This document shows positions 25,424 through 34,198 of a DNA stretch of 64,000 nt, piece by piece. Location of the stretch: the NCBI RefSeq assembly GCF_014193425.1, contig NZ_JACHZG010000001.1:1612001-1676000 (forward strand), read 5' to 3'. The notes under the pieces are model-generated. The model ran no database searches. It had not been told where the DNA came from and worked only from the letters and a program-made list of their open reading frames with translations. Source of the stretch: Microlunatus antarcticus. Its GTDB lineage: Bacteria; Actinomycetota; Actinomycetes; Propionibacteriales; Propionibacteriaceae. The position numbers were made by a program, and so were the translations under genes. Each line of letters opens with the position of its first letter. Position 1 is the first letter of the stretch.

Positions 25424-26467
25424 ATGCTGGCCGCTCTGCGACACCGCGGCGTTCAGGCGGCGTTGCTCGCCGCCGTCCTGTTCGGTGCTGGCACCCCTGC
25501 GGCGAAGCTGCTGCTCGACGGCGTGAGTCCGTGGCTGCTGGCCGGGTTGCTGTACTGCGGCTCCGGCCTCGGCCTCGGCCTGCTCCGGTTGGCCCGTCGC
25601 TCTCCCCGCGTCCACCTCACCCGCGCCGAGCTGGCGCCGCTGGCCGGCGCGATCGTGTTCGGCGGGCTCGCGGCGCCGGTGCTGATGATGGTCGGACTGA
25701 CCTCGCTCCCGGCGTCGGGGGCGTCACTGCTGCTGAACGCCGAAGGGGTGTTCACGGCCCTGCTCGCCTGGTTCGTCTTCAAGGAGAACGTCGACCGGCG
25801 CATCGCCGTCGGGATGGCGGCGATCATCGCCGGCGCCGTCCTGCTCAGCATCCCGACCGGAGCCCAGCTCGGCAGCGTCTGGCCCGCGCTGGCCGTGCTC
25901 GGCGCCTGCCTGTGCTGGGGGCTGGACAACAACCTGACTCGCAAGGTCGCGTTGACCGACGCCACCTGGCTGGCCGCGATCAAGGGCCTGGTCGCCGGTC
26001 CGGTCAACCTGGTCCTTGCGTTCAGCCTCGGCGCCCAGCTTCCGGGCGCCGCTCACGTCGCGGCCGCGCTGGTCGTCGGGTTCTTCGCCTACGGCGTCAG
26101 CCTGGTCCTGTTCATCCTCGCCCTGCGCCATGTCGGTACAGCCAGGGCCAGCGCCTACTACTCGGTCGCCCCGTTCTTCGGCGCCGCCCTCGCTGTCGCG
26201 CTCGGAGAGCAGCTGACCTGGCCGCTGGTCGCCGCTGGGGTGCTGATGGCGGCCGGGGTCTGGCTGCACCTCACCGAGAACCACCAGCACCGCCACGGCC
26301 ACGAGCAGCTGACCCACAGCCACCGGCACACCCATGACGAGCACCACCCGCACGGCCACCGCGAAGCCGTCCCGGCTGGCACCGGGCACACCCACGAGCA
26401 CACGCACCACCCGACCGTGCACAGCCACCCGCACTATCCCGACGCGCACCACCGCCACCAGCACTGA
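25424..26467 (+). CDS. EamA/DMT transporter with long His-rich tail
   Basis: A 347-residue protein. Residues 1-~285 form ten helices of two EamA repeats (for example GVSPWLLAGLLYCGSGLGL and WPALAVLGACLCWGLDNN). The last ~65 residues are a cytoplasmic tail with about 25 His, mostly as HxH pairs (HQHRHGH, HSHRHTHDEHHPHGH). Such tails bind Zn, Ni or Co and are unusual on EamA transporters, which normally carry metabolites. It follows the ZIP gene by 34 nt and is probably co-transcribed, suggesting a metal permease. Confidence 0.8.
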   Translation: MLAALRHRGVQAALLAAVLFGAGTPAAKLLLDGVSPWLLAGLLYCGSGLGLGLLRLARRSPRVHLTRAELAPLAGAIVFGGLAAPVLMMVGLTSLPASGASLLLNAEGVFTALLAWFVFKENVDRRIAVGMAAIIAGAVLLSIPTGAQLGSVWPALAVLGACLCWGLDNNLTRKVALTDATWLAAIKGLVAGPVNLVLAFSLGAQLPGAAHVAAALVVGFFAYGVSLVLFILALRHVGTARASAYYSVAPFFGAALAVALGEQLTWPLVAAGVLMAAGVWLHLTENHQHRHGHEQLTHSHRHTHDEHHPHGHREAVPAGTGHTHEHTHHPTVHSHPHYPDAHHRHQH

Positions 26468-26699
26468 GCGAGCAGTGTGCGAGGCGCAGAGCAGGCGCCG
26501 ACGGGAGAGAAGCCCTGTGCCGGTCCCCCCCCGGGAGTCGAGCACCCGCGATCGCCGGCGCGCCGAGCCGCCTCTTGTTTCGACCGGCCACGGAGCATCA
26601 AGTGTCCCCAATGATTCACGCTCGGCTGTACGGTGAGGTCGTGTCCACGCACGAGCGTCAGTCGGCGCCTACCGGTCGACGGCCCTAGTGCCCGGCTCG
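26468..26699. other. Short intergenic region
   Basis: About 230 nt between the EamA gene and the small membrane-protein gene. No frame or terminator with a T-run is convincing. Confidence 0.4.
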
Positions 26700-26942
26700 A
26701 TGGTGCCCGGCCGGAGGTTGCAGATGTGGTCGACCTTCCCGCGGGGCGCTGCTGCGGAGGTGGCGCTGGCGCTTGTCGCCGGGTTGGTCGTCGTGGTCAC
26801 CGCCCATCCCTTGCCGGCACCGCGCGCCGACCAGGTCGACGACTGGCACAGCTGGCTCGGCCTGGCGGCCGTGCTCGGCTTCTGCCACGGGTTGGTCCGG
26901 CTCGCGGGGTGGCTCCGGCGCCGGTCGGCGGGTGGCGCCTGA
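26700..26942 (+). CDS. Small membrane protein before the CmtR-CtpG pair
   Basis: An 80-residue protein from ATG 26700 (GTG 26688 would add four residues). Two hydrophobic helices (AAEVALALVAGLVVVVTA and LGLAAVLGFCHGLVRLAG) are joined by a loop with Asp/His residues (DQVDDWHSW). Not recognised. It lies 30 nt ahead of the ArsR-type sensor gene and may be part of the same transcript. Confidence 0.5.
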   Translation: MVPGRRLQMWSTFPRGAAAEVALALVAGLVVVVTAHPLPAPRADQVDDWHSWLGLAAVLGFCHGLVRLAGWLRRRSAGGA

Positions 26943-26972
26943 CGATTCATCGTTGCCTGTATCCTCGTAGGC

Positions 26973-27446
26973 GTGACTTCATCCTGGCCTGAACAAGCGG
27001 TGGTGGACCTGCCGACTCCTGCGATCGCGGTGGACGCGGATGCGCTTGCGCGGGTCGGGGTGGCGCTGGCCGATCCGACCCGGCGGGCGCTGCTGCTGCG
27101 GCTGGTCGCGGGCCCGGCGTTCCCGGCCGACTTGGCCGAGCTGCTGGGGGTGGGACGGACCAACGTGTCGAACCACCTGTCGTGCCTGCGCGGGTGTGGC
27201 CTGGTCAGCGCCGAGCCGGTGGGCCGGCGGGTCCGCTACAGCCTGGCCGACCCGCGGCTGGGCGAGGCTCTGGCCGCGCTGGCTTCCCTCGTGCTGGTGA
27301 CGACGGCGGCGGAGTCGACGTGTGGTCCGGCGGACTACGACTGCGAGCACGGGGACCACGACCGCGAGGACGACCACGAGGACGACCTCGACGGCGTGAC
27401 CACCGGCACGGCGCTCGCCCCGCAGGTGGAGACGACCCGTGGCTGA
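26973..27446 (+). CDS. cmtR: ArsR/SmtB-family metal sensor, CmtR-like
   Basis: A 157-residue repressor from GTG 26973. Winged HTH: recognition helix RTNVSNHLSCLRGCGLV with the C-x3-C cadmium/lead ligand pair of CmtR. The C-terminal ~50 residues are Asp/Glu/His-rich (EHGDHDREDDHEDD), which could act as an additional metal site. It overlaps the start of the CtpG-like ATPase gene by 8 nt, the same order as cmtR-ctpG in mycobacteria. Symbol is by similarity and context. Confidence 0.88.
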   Translation: MTSSWPEQAVVDLPTPAIAVDADALARVGVALADPTRRALLLRLVAGPAFPADLAELLGVGRTNVSNHLSCLRGCGLVSAEPVGRRVRYSLADPRLGEALAALASLVLVTTAAESTCGPADYDCEHGDHDREDDHEDDLDGVTTGTALAPQVETTRG

Positions 27447-29592
27447 CGCGTGCTGCGGTCCCGACGAGCCCCGCACGTCGACCGGCACCGAGCTGGACGA
27501 GGCGCCGACGCCGGTCTGGCAGGTCCGCGAGATCCAGCTCGCGGCGGTATCCGGGGTCTTGCTGCTGGCGGCCGTGCTGGTGCCGGCTTCGTTGGCCGAG
27601 ACTCTGCTGTTCTGGGCGGCCGCGGTGGTGGGTGGGGCGACGTTCGTGCCCGGCGCGCTGCGTGGGCTGGTGAAGGGCCGGCTCGGGGTCGGGCTGCTGA
27701 TGACGATCGCGGCGGTCGGCGCGCTGATCCTGGGCGAGGTGGCGGAGGCCGCGACGCTGGCGTTCTTGTTCTCGATCGCCGAGGCGTTGGAGGACTACGC
27801 CATCACCCGGACCCGCAACGGGTTGAAGGCGCTGCTTGGCCTGGCTCCGAAGACGGCCACTGTGCTGCGCGGGCGCCCGGTCGAGGTCGGCCTGGCTGAC
27901 CTCGCCGTCGGCGACGTGCTGCTGGTCCGGCCGGGGGAGAAGATCGCCACCGACGGCATCGTGCGCGGCGGCCGCAGCGCTGTCGACACCTCGGTGGTGA
28001 CCGGTGAGTCCGTGCCCGTCGAGGTCGGACCCGGCGCGGACGTCTTCGCCGGCACCGTCAACGGCAACGGCGCGCTCGAGGTCGAGGTGAGCGCGACCGC
28101 GGCGGACAACTCGTTGGCGAGGCTCGTCCACATCGTCCAGGAGGCGCAGGAGCGCAAGGGCTCCACCCAGCGGCTCGCCGAACGCGTCGCCAAGCCCCTC
28201 GTCCCCGGTGTGCTGATCCTGGCCGCTCTCGTCGCGCTGGTCGGCAGCCTCCTCGGCGACCCCGGCGTGTGGATCCCGCGCGCCCTGGTCGTTCTCGTCG
28301 CGGCCGCGCCGTGCGCCCTGGCCCTGAGCGTCCCGGTCGCCGTGGTCGCGGCCATCGGCGCCGCGTCGAAGGGCGGCGTCCTCATCAAGGGCGGTGCAGC
28401 GGTCGAGGCCCTGGGCGCGGTCCAGATCGTCGCCCTCGACAAGACCGGCACCCTCACCCGCAACGAGCCCGCGGTGATCGAGGTCGTGGCCACCCAGCCC
28501 GACAGCGACGCTGCCCGCGCGACGGTGCTGGCGGTGGCCGCGGCGCTCGAGGCGCGCAGCGAGCACCCGTTGGCCGCCGCCATCCTCACCGCCGCCGAGG
28601 CGGACGAGCGGGCCGCCGCGTTGCGTCTTGAGGGCGACGACGTCGAGGCCGTGCCCGGCCGGGGCCTGGTTGGGGCGGTCGACCACCGGCCGGCGAGGCT
28701 CGGTAAGCCCGGCTTCGTCGACGCGGGTCCCCTCGACGCCGATGTTGCACGCCTGCAGGACGCGGGCGCGACCGTGGTCCTGGTCGAGCACGACGGGATG
28801 CTTCTGGGCGCTGTCGCCGTCCGCGACGAGGTCCGTCCCGAAGCCGCCGAAGCCGTGGCCCTGCTGAAGCGTCAGGGGCTGCGCGTGGTGATGCTGACCG
28901 GCGACAACCATCGCACCGCAGCCGCGATCGCCGCGCAGGCCGGTGTGGAGGAGGTGCACGCCGAGCTCAGCCCCGAGGACAAGGCCCGCCTGGTCGAGGA
29001 GCTCGGCCGCAGCGGCCGGGTCGCGATGGTGGGAGACGGCATCAACGACGCCCCCGCGCTCGCGACCGCGAGCTGTGGCATCGCGATGGGTGCCATGGGC
29101 AGCGACGTCGCGGTCGAGGCCGCCGACGTCGCGCTCATGGGCTCTGACCTGCGCCGCCTGCCCGACGCCGTCGCACACGCTCGCGCCGCCCGACGCGTCC
29201 TCACCCAGAACCTCGTGCTGTCGGTGCTGATCATCGCCGTGCTGGTGCCGCTGTCCGCGTTCGGCGTCCTCGGCCTGGCACTGGTCGTCGCCACCCACGA
29301 GCTCGCCGAGGTCGTCGTCATCGCCAACGGCATCCGCGCCGGCCGCCGCCGCCACCTGCCCACCCGCGCCGGCCTGCCGCCGCGGTCCGCGCGCTCCGAC
29401 GCCTCCCGGCGCGAACCTCGTGAACCCACCCACCGGAACTTCCCGGCCGCGCAGCCCGTTCCTGCGAGCAACGGGGCCGGTCTCCTCACCCTCACCCCGC
29501 TGTTGACCACCAGCTCCAACCCCCGCAGTGCGCGCACGGAAGGGACGGAGCGGTGCGGGTGCGAGCCCGGCTGCTCGTGCTGCACCGACTGA
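27439..29592 (+). CDS. ctpG: P1B-type metal-exporting ATPase, CtpG-like
   Basis: A 717-residue P-type ATPase from GTG 27439. Features: metal site APC in helix 6 (C292, AAPCALALSVPV, in place of the CPC of copper pumps), phosphorylation Asp D334 in DKTGTLT, TGES actuator motif, the HP-type ARSEHPLA, and hinge GDGINDAP. A short Cys-rich N-terminus (ADACCGPDE) and a Cys-rich C-terminus (CGCEPGCSCCTD) replace the usual heavy-metal-associated domain. The APC motif, WQVREIQL start and CmtR neighbour match mycobacterial CtpG, involved in cadmium resistance. Substrate Cd or a similar soft divalent metal is inferred. Confidence 0.9.
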   Translation: MADACCGPDEPRTSTGTELDEAPTPVWQVREIQLAAVSGVLLLAAVLVPASLAETLLFWAAAVVGGATFVPGALRGLVKGRLGVGLLMTIAAVGALILGEVAEAATLAFLFSIAEALEDYAITRTRNGLKALLGLAPKTATVLRGRPVEVGLADLAVGDVLLVRPGEKIATDGIVRGGRSAVDTSVVTGESVPVEVGPGADVFAGTVNGNGALEVEVSATAADNSLARLVHIVQEAQERKGSTQRLAERVAKPLVPGVLILAALVALVGSLLGDPGVWIPRALVVLVAAAPCALALSVPVAVVAAIGAASKGGVLIKGGAAVEALGAVQIVALDKTGTLTRNEPAVIEVVATQPDSDAARATVLAVAAALEARSEHPLAAAILTAAEADERAAALRLEGDDVEAVPGRGLVGAVDHRPARLGKPGFVDAGPLDADVARLQDAGATVVLVEHDGMLLGAVAVRDEVRPEAAEAVALLKRQGLRVVMLTGDNHRTAAAIAAQAGVEEVHAELSPEDKARLVEELGRSGRVAMVGDGINDAPALATASCGIAMGAMGSDVAVEAADVALMGSDLRRLPDAVAHARAARRVLTQNLVLSVLIIAVLVPLSAFGVLGLALVVATHELAEVVVIANGIRAGRRRHLPTRAGLPPRSARSDASRREPREPTHRNFPAAQPVPASNGAGLLTLTPLLTTSSNPRSARTEGTERCGCEPGCSCCTD

Positions 29593-29743
29593 CGAGAACA
29601 GCGTCACCCAGGCAGGACGCGGGCGGTTCTGTTCTTCGGGGCGTGACGCGCCCCTCGACGAGTGACGTAAGACGCGTGACGCAGCACGAGTGACGCAGCC
29701 CGGCCCGCTAGACGTCGAACGACTGGAACGGAAGGTCCGCCCC

Positions 29744-30490
29744 ATGAGCTCCAAGTCCGCCCCACCGAACCGCACTCCCCGCGGACGTGGTCCGGCGCTG
29801 CCGTCGCCGGGTCCGTCGGGGTTGCTGCCCAACTCCGCGGTGGTGGCGATCGTCGTCGCGGTTGTCGTGGTCTTCGCCGTGGTCGTCACGCTCGCGGTCC
29901 GTGGCAGTACCAGCACGCAGCAGACCGGGCCGGGTGTGCCGGCGGCCGATGCCGCCTCCGCGCAGGTCGTCCGCGACAGCTCGCACCGCCTGCCCGGGTC
30001 GACTGAGGCCAAGGCGACGTTCGTGGAGTTCCTCGACTTCGAGTGCGAGGCCTGCCGGGCGGCCTACCCGGTCGTGGAGCAGCTGCGCCAGCAGTACGCG
30101 GGCCGGGTCAGCTTCGTCGTGCGCTACTTCCCGATCGAGAGCCACTTCAACGCGATGCGCGCCGCGCGCGCGGTCGAGGCGGCCGCGCAGCAGGGCCAGC
30201 TCGAGGCGATGTACCAGAAGATGTACACCACGCAGGAGCAGTGGGGCGAGCAGCAGGTGGCGGCCGACGACACGTTCCGCGGCTTCGCCGTCGACCTCGG
30301 CCTGGACATGGCCCGGTGGGACAGCACCTACAACGACCAGGCCACCATCGACCGCATCAACCTCGACATCGCCGACGGCAAGGCTCTCGGCGTCGAGGGC
30401 ACCCCGTCGTTCTTCGTGAACGGACAGCGCATCCAGCCCAAGTCGGTCGACGACCTCTCCGGCGCTCTCGACGCCGCGCTCGCCGAATGA
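29744..30490 (+). CDS. DsbA-family thiol-disulfide oxidoreductase, membrane anchored
   Basis: A 248-residue protein. ATG 29744 with GGAAGG upstream is preferred over GTG 29690. One N-terminal helix (VVAIVVAVVVVFAVVVTLAV) anchors a periplasm-side thioredoxin fold with insertion: active site C-x-x-C in FECEACRAAYPV and cis-Pro in GTPSFFVNG. It oxidises cysteines of exported proteins. The next gene, a VKOR homologue, overlaps by four bases and would re-oxidise it. The upstream 29593-29743 contains several copies of GTGACG but no gene. Confidence 0.9.
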   Translation: MSSKSAPPNRTPRGRGPALPSPGPSGLLPNSAVVAIVVAVVVVFAVVVTLAVRGSTSTQQTGPGVPAADAASAQVVRDSSHRLPGSTEAKATFVEFLDFECEACRAAYPVVEQLRQQYAGRVSFVVRYFPIESHFNAMRAARAVEAAAQQGQLEAMYQKMYTTQEQWGEQQVAADDTFRGFAVDLGLDMARWDSTYNDQATIDRINLDIADGKALGVEGTPSFFVNGQRIQPKSVDDLSGALDAALAE

Positions 30491-31188
30491 CCGTGGAGGG
30501 CCACGCGCTGGTGGCCGACGCGTCGGCCCCTAACGACCGCGATTCGCCGGACACTTTGTCGTGGGTGCGTTCGCGGGACCGTCGAGCTGGCGTAGTGGTC
30601 CTCTTCTGCGGGCTCGTCGGCGCCGGCGCGGCCCTTGCCCTGGCGGTCGAGAAGTTCCGAGTACTCACGAACCCGTTCTACGTGCCGTCGTGCACGGTGA
30701 ACGAGAAGGTCAGCTGCCTCTCGGTGATGACCAGCCCGCAGGCCGAGGTGCTCGGCTTCCCCAACCCCCTACTCGGGCTGATCGCCTTCGGTGCCCTCGC
30801 TGCCGCGGGTGCCGCCGTACTCGCCTCGCCCAGGCCCCTGGCCTCGTGGTTCTGGGCCGGCCTGCAGGGCGGAACGGCGGCTGGGTTGGTGTTCGTGCAC
30901 TGGCTCGCCTGGCAGAGCAGCGTGGTCATCGGTGCGCTGTGCCCGTACTGCATCGCGGTCTGGATCGTCACCATCACAGCCTTCGTGCACGTCACCGCCC
31001 GCAATGCCGCCGCCCGCAAGCTCGCCACCCGCGACGCCAGCGGCGGCGCTGGTGCGGGTGGTCCAGGACTGCGCGAGGGTCGAGGGGTGGCTCAGCCTCT
31101 GGCGACCAGCCCGGCGGTGATCTCGGTGCTGTGGGTCCTGGTGCTGCTCAGCGCTGCGGTGGGCGCGACGACCCTGCTCGGCCGCTGA
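30487..31188 (+). CDS. Vitamin K epoxide reductase (VKOR) family protein
   Basis: A 233-residue membrane protein with the VKOR active site CPYC near residue 155 (GALCPYCIAVW) and a loop Cys pair (CTVNEKVSC). Start ATG 30487 overlaps the dsbA-like stop. In actinobacteria VKOR takes the place of DsbB: it passes electrons from DsbA to menaquinone. A Gly/Ala-rich stretch (~180-200) precedes a last helix. It lies in a four-gene run (DsbA, VKOR, TlpA, CcdA) joined by 1-4 nt overlaps, so the run is certainly one operon. Confidence 0.92.
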   Translation: MTVEGHALVADASAPNDRDSPDTLSWVRSRDRRAGVVVLFCGLVGAGAALALAVEKFRVLTNPFYVPSCTVNEKVSCLSVMTSPQAEVLGFPNPLLGLIAFGALAAAGAAVLASPRPLASWFWAGLQGGTAAGLVFVHWLAWQSSVVIGALCPYCIAVWIVTITAFVHVTARNAAARKLATRDASGGAGAGGPGLREGRGVAQPLATSPAVISVLWVLVLLSAAVGATTLLGR

Positions 31189-31778
31189 TGGCCACCCGAC
31201 CGCGGCTCCGCGGCCGCACGCTGCTCGCCGGGCTCCTACTGGTCCTGCTCACCGGCTGCGGTGGCAGCGCCATCGACGACACGAACGCCTACGACCGCCA
31301 GGTCCTGGGCGGCGGGAAGGCGCTGACCGTCGTCGCACCCGAGGACCGCAAGCCGGCCGCGGTCGTGACCGGGCCCGACCTCGCCGGCACGGGCACCGTG
31401 ACGTCCAGCCGTCCGGGGCAGGTGGTCGTGCTCAACGTCTGGGCGTCGTGGTGCGGCCCGTGCCGCCAGGAGGCGCCCGAGCTTAACGCCGCCAGCAAGG
31501 ACCTCGCCGATGACGCCGTCTTCATCGGGCTGAACGTCCGCGAGGCATCACCCGATCCAGGCCGAGCGTTCGTGCGGGCCACCGAGGTGCCGTACGCCCA
31601 CATCTACGACCCCGACGGAACCCAGCTCATCCGCTTCTCCGCCGACCTATCACCCAGCGCCATCCCCAGCACCCTGATCATCGACCGCCAGGGCCGCACC
31701 GCGGTCCGCATCGCCGGCACCGTCAGCCGCACCACGCTGGTCCAGCTCGTCCGTGACATCGCCGCCGAGCCCCGGTGA
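31188..31778 (+). CDS. TlpA/ResA-like thioredoxin lipoprotein
   Basis: A 196-residue protein from ATG 31188 (one-base overlap with the VKOR stop). A lipoprotein signal ends at LLTGC; the thioredoxin-like fold carries the active site WCGPC (NVWASWCGPCRQEAP) and a later IPSTLIIDRQG cis-Pro region. TlpA/ResA proteins reduce disulfides outside the membrane, for example in apocytochrome c maturation, fed by CcdA, which is the next gene. Confidence 0.92.
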   Translation: MATRPRLRGRTLLAGLLLVLLTGCGGSAIDDTNAYDRQVLGGGKALTVVAPEDRKPAAVVTGPDLAGTGTVTSSRPGQVVVLNVWASWCGPCRQEAPELNAASKDLADDAVFIGLNVREASPDPGRAFVRATEVPYAHIYDPDGTQLIRFSADLSPSAIPSTLIIDRQGRTAVRIAGTVSRTTLVQLVRDIAAEPR

Positions 31779-32539
31779 CCCCTCTCGACCTCGCCGGCTG
31801 GGCACAGCAGGCCGCCGGCGGCCCGATGCTCGCCGCCGTCCCGGTAGCAGTCCTGGCCGGACTCGTGTCGTTCTTGTCCCCGTGCGTCGTCCCGCTCCTG
31901 CCCGGCTACCTGTCCTACGCCACCGGGATGAGTCTCAGCAATCTCCAGCGGCCCGGCAAGCAGCGGCTCCGGATGCTCGTCGGCACCAGTCTGTTCGTGC
32001 TGGGCTTCGCTGTCGTCTTCGTCGCCGCCGGTGCTGTCGTCGGACGCCTCGGCGTCTTGCTACTCACCCAGCAGCGGCTCATCGAGATCATCGCCGGAGC
32101 CGGCGCCGTCGTCATGGGCCTCGCCTACGCCGGCGCCGTCCCGCTCGGGCGCCGCGAGCGACGGCTCGACCTCGCCCCCAAGGTCGGCCTCGCTGGCGCG
32201 CCTTTGCTCGGAATCGTCTTCGGCGTCGGCTGGACACCCTGCATCGGCCCCACCCTCGCCGTCGTCCTCAACCTCGCCCTCACCACCGGAAGCGCCACCC
32301 GAGGCGCCCTGCTCGCCTTCGCCTATGCCATCGGCCTCGGCCTGCCGTTCGTTCTCGCCGGCCAAGCCCTGCAGCGACTCTCAGGCGTCCTCACGCTCGT
32401 ACGCACCCACCAGCGACTCCTCACCATCATCAGCGGAGCCAGCATGATCGCGGTCGGGCTCCTTCTTATTACCGGCCTCTGGGCTGACCTCACCGCAATG
32501 CTGCGCGGCTGGGCACTGCAGTACACGACCCCGATCTGA
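31775..32539 (+). CDS. ccdA: CcdA-like cytochrome c biogenesis/thiol-transfer membrane protein
   Basis: A 254-residue protein with six hydrophobic helices. Two Cys-Pro motifs of the family are present: LSPCVVPLLPGYLS in helix 1 and [10 protein letters not shown] in helix 4. CcdA carries reducing equivalents from cytoplasmic thioredoxin to TlpA/ResA outside. Start GTG 31775 overlaps the tlpA stop. Its last ~175 nt are duplicated as a remnant at 36287-36460. Confidence 0.92.
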   Translation: MTPLDLAGWAQQAAGGPMLAAVPVAVLAGLVSFLSPCVVPLLPGYLSYATGMSLSNLQRPGKQRLRMLVGTSLFVLGFAVVFVAAGAVVGRLGVLLLTQQRLIEIIAGAGAVVMGLAYAGAVPLGRRERRLDLAPKVGLAGAPLLGIVFGVGWTPCIGPTLAVVLNLALTTGSATRGALLAFAYAIGLGLPFVLAGQALQRLSGVLTLVRTHQRLLTIISGASMIAVGLLLITGLWADLTAMLRGWALQYTTPI

Positions 32540-32901
32540 GCCGGGCGAGGCAGAGCCTCTCGGCGGCCCGAAGAAGAAGAAGCGGGGTCGCCTTTGGGCG
32601 GCACCCCGCCCGCCCCATACAGTCAGCCCTTACGAAAATCAGGCCGGTGTGGCGCGCGGCGGGGGAAGGGACAGGGTCGGTGCCACCGCTGGACGGACGG
32701 CCTGCGGCGCAGGGTTGCCGCGCTTGCACTACACCGACCTGCGGTCGACGTTCGTGACCGTCGTGTGCGTCGGCGCCGTCGTTGCGCGGTGGGGAGACGC
32801 CTCGCCTGGCTAATCGCCAGGGCTCGAGGCTAGAGCCCGGGCGTCGCGGCCGAAGCGGGAGATACCGGCCTAGGACAAGGCGTCACCTCGCCGTCCCCAG
32901 G
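32540..32901. other. Intergenic region between convergent ccdA and DUF305 genes
   Basis: About 360 nt without a supported gene. A 29-codon frame beginning at TTG ~32721 (LHYTDLRSTFVTVVCVGAVV) reads like part of a protein but has no ribosome-binding site. No stable T-run terminator was recognised. Confidence 0.35.
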
Positions 32902-33543
32902 TCAGTGGGGAAGCAGCCAGTTCATCTCGATGATCTGGGCTTGGTCAAGGGTGGTGATGGTGAGCGCGATCTGCTTGACGTCACCGTCTTGGCCTTCGTC
33001 TAGCTCTCGCCTGGCGATGCCGAGTGCGCCTTGGTGGTACTTGATCATGGTGGTCAGGAAGAGTTTGGAGGCGTCTGCCCCGATGGCGTGGTCGAGGGCA
33101 TCGAGGTCAGTCTGGCTTGCTGGGTCGTCGTCCGGGTCCGCTTCTGCTGTGCCACCTCTGGCCTGGAGGCGTGGGTCCTGCTGCCGCCAAGTGGTGAGCC
33201 AGGTGTTCATCTGATCGATCTCAGGGCCTTGCGTCGCTTTCATCCGTGTGGCGAGTGAGGTGACCGCGGGGTCGATGCCTTGCTTGGAAAGGAGTTTGTC
33301 GCTCAGCTGCGTGGCGTGCTCGTGGTGCCGAAGCATCGCAACCGCGAAGGTCACGTCGGCGGCGTTATGCGAGCCCGAAGTGGGCTCGCTGCTGCCGGCA
33401 CTGCGAGTGCCAGGTGTGAGGCTCGGTCTGGTCCGAGTCGCTTCGGGGCCTGGTTCGGCTATACGGGGGTTGCTGGCGCAGCCGGTCACCGTGGTGACGC
33501 CGGCGAGAAGGGCCGCAGCGGCCAGCAGCCGGGGATGCTTCAT
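32902..33543 (-). CDS. DUF305 lipoprotein
   Basis: A 213-residue protein from ATG 33543. The signal peptide ends at a TGC lipobox (VTTVTGC). The DUF305 core has two repeats of HH/H-rich signatures: DVTFAVAMLRHHEHATQLSD and FLTTMIKYHQGALGIAR. DUF305 proteins are ferritin-like helical bundles commonly found in copper and metal resistance loci; the paired His may bind metal. A second member lies at 38973-39599. Confidence 0.9.
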   Translation of the reverse strand: MKHPRLLAAAALLAGVTTVTGCASNPRIAEPGPEATRTRPSLTPGTRSAGSSEPTSGSHNAADVTFAVAMLRHHEHATQLSDKLLSKQGIDPAVTSLATRMKATQGPEIDQMNTWLTTWRQQDPRLQARGGTAEADPDDDPASQTDLDALDHAIGADASKLFLTTMIKYHQGALGIARRELDEGQDGDVKQIALTITTLDQAQIIEMNWLLPH

Positions 33544-33673
33544 GGCGCTCTTTTCAGTGATGTGCCCTGAGCCGAGACGTGGCGGCTACTGGGCGGCTTA
33601 GCCGAAGACCCGTCTGGTGCCGACTCGGTCGAGCCCGCGTAGTGCGGACGGCCAGGTTCTCGAGCTTGGACGT

Positions 33674-34198
33674 TCACTCGAAGCGACTCTGCGGGCGGTG
33701 ATCGACCGTTCGCGGCGTCGGGCGAAACAGGCTCGTGAGTACGACGACTGCTCCGACGGTGATGAAGACGTCGGCGAGGTTGAAGGTGGGCCACCAACCG
33801 GAGTGCAGGTAGTCGGTCACGACGCCGTCGTCGAGCCGGTCGATCAGGTTGGCGATGGCACCGGCAAGGACCAAAGCCAGCCCGAGCACCATGAGCAGCG
33901 CCGCGTGGGCCGCCTCCCGCCACGCGAACACGGCCACGGCGGCGACGATCACGGCGACGGCGGTCACGATCAGAGGAGCCGGAAGCGTCGCCCCCAGGCT
34001 GAACGCCGTTCCGGGGTTGTAGACCAGACGCAGGTCGAGCGGGCCGAGGTCCACGACTCGCCCGGCGCTGAGGAGTCGCTGAGCCGCTGCCTTGGCTGCA
34101 AGGTCAACGCCGGCCAGGCCGAGCGCGACGGTGAGCAGCAGGCGCCTCGCGGTCAGCGGGCGGGACTTTGCCTGGCTCTCAGTCCTCGTCATCGTCAT
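33674..34198 (-). CDS. lspA: Signal peptidase II (lipoprotein signal peptidase)
   Basis: A 174-residue membrane protein. Conserved family parts are NPGTAFSLG, LIDRLDDGVVTDYL (first catalytic Asp region, NLIDR) and FNLADVFI (second catalytic Asp). It removes signal peptides from prolipoproteins. ATG 34198 lies within the acidic tail codons of the upstream transporter (20-nt overlap). An island-borne copy beside several lipoprotein genes may be dedicated to them; the chromosome probably has its own lspA, which is inference. Confidence 0.92.
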   Translation of the reverse strand: MTMTRTESQAKSRPLTARRLLLTVALGLAGVDLAAKAAAQRLLSAGRVVDLGPLDLRLVYNPGTAFSLGATLPAPLIVTAVAVIVAAVAVFAWREAAHAALLMVLGLALVLAGAIANLIDRLDDGVVTDYLHSGWWPTFNLADVFITVGAVVVLTSLFRPTPRTVDHRPQSRFE

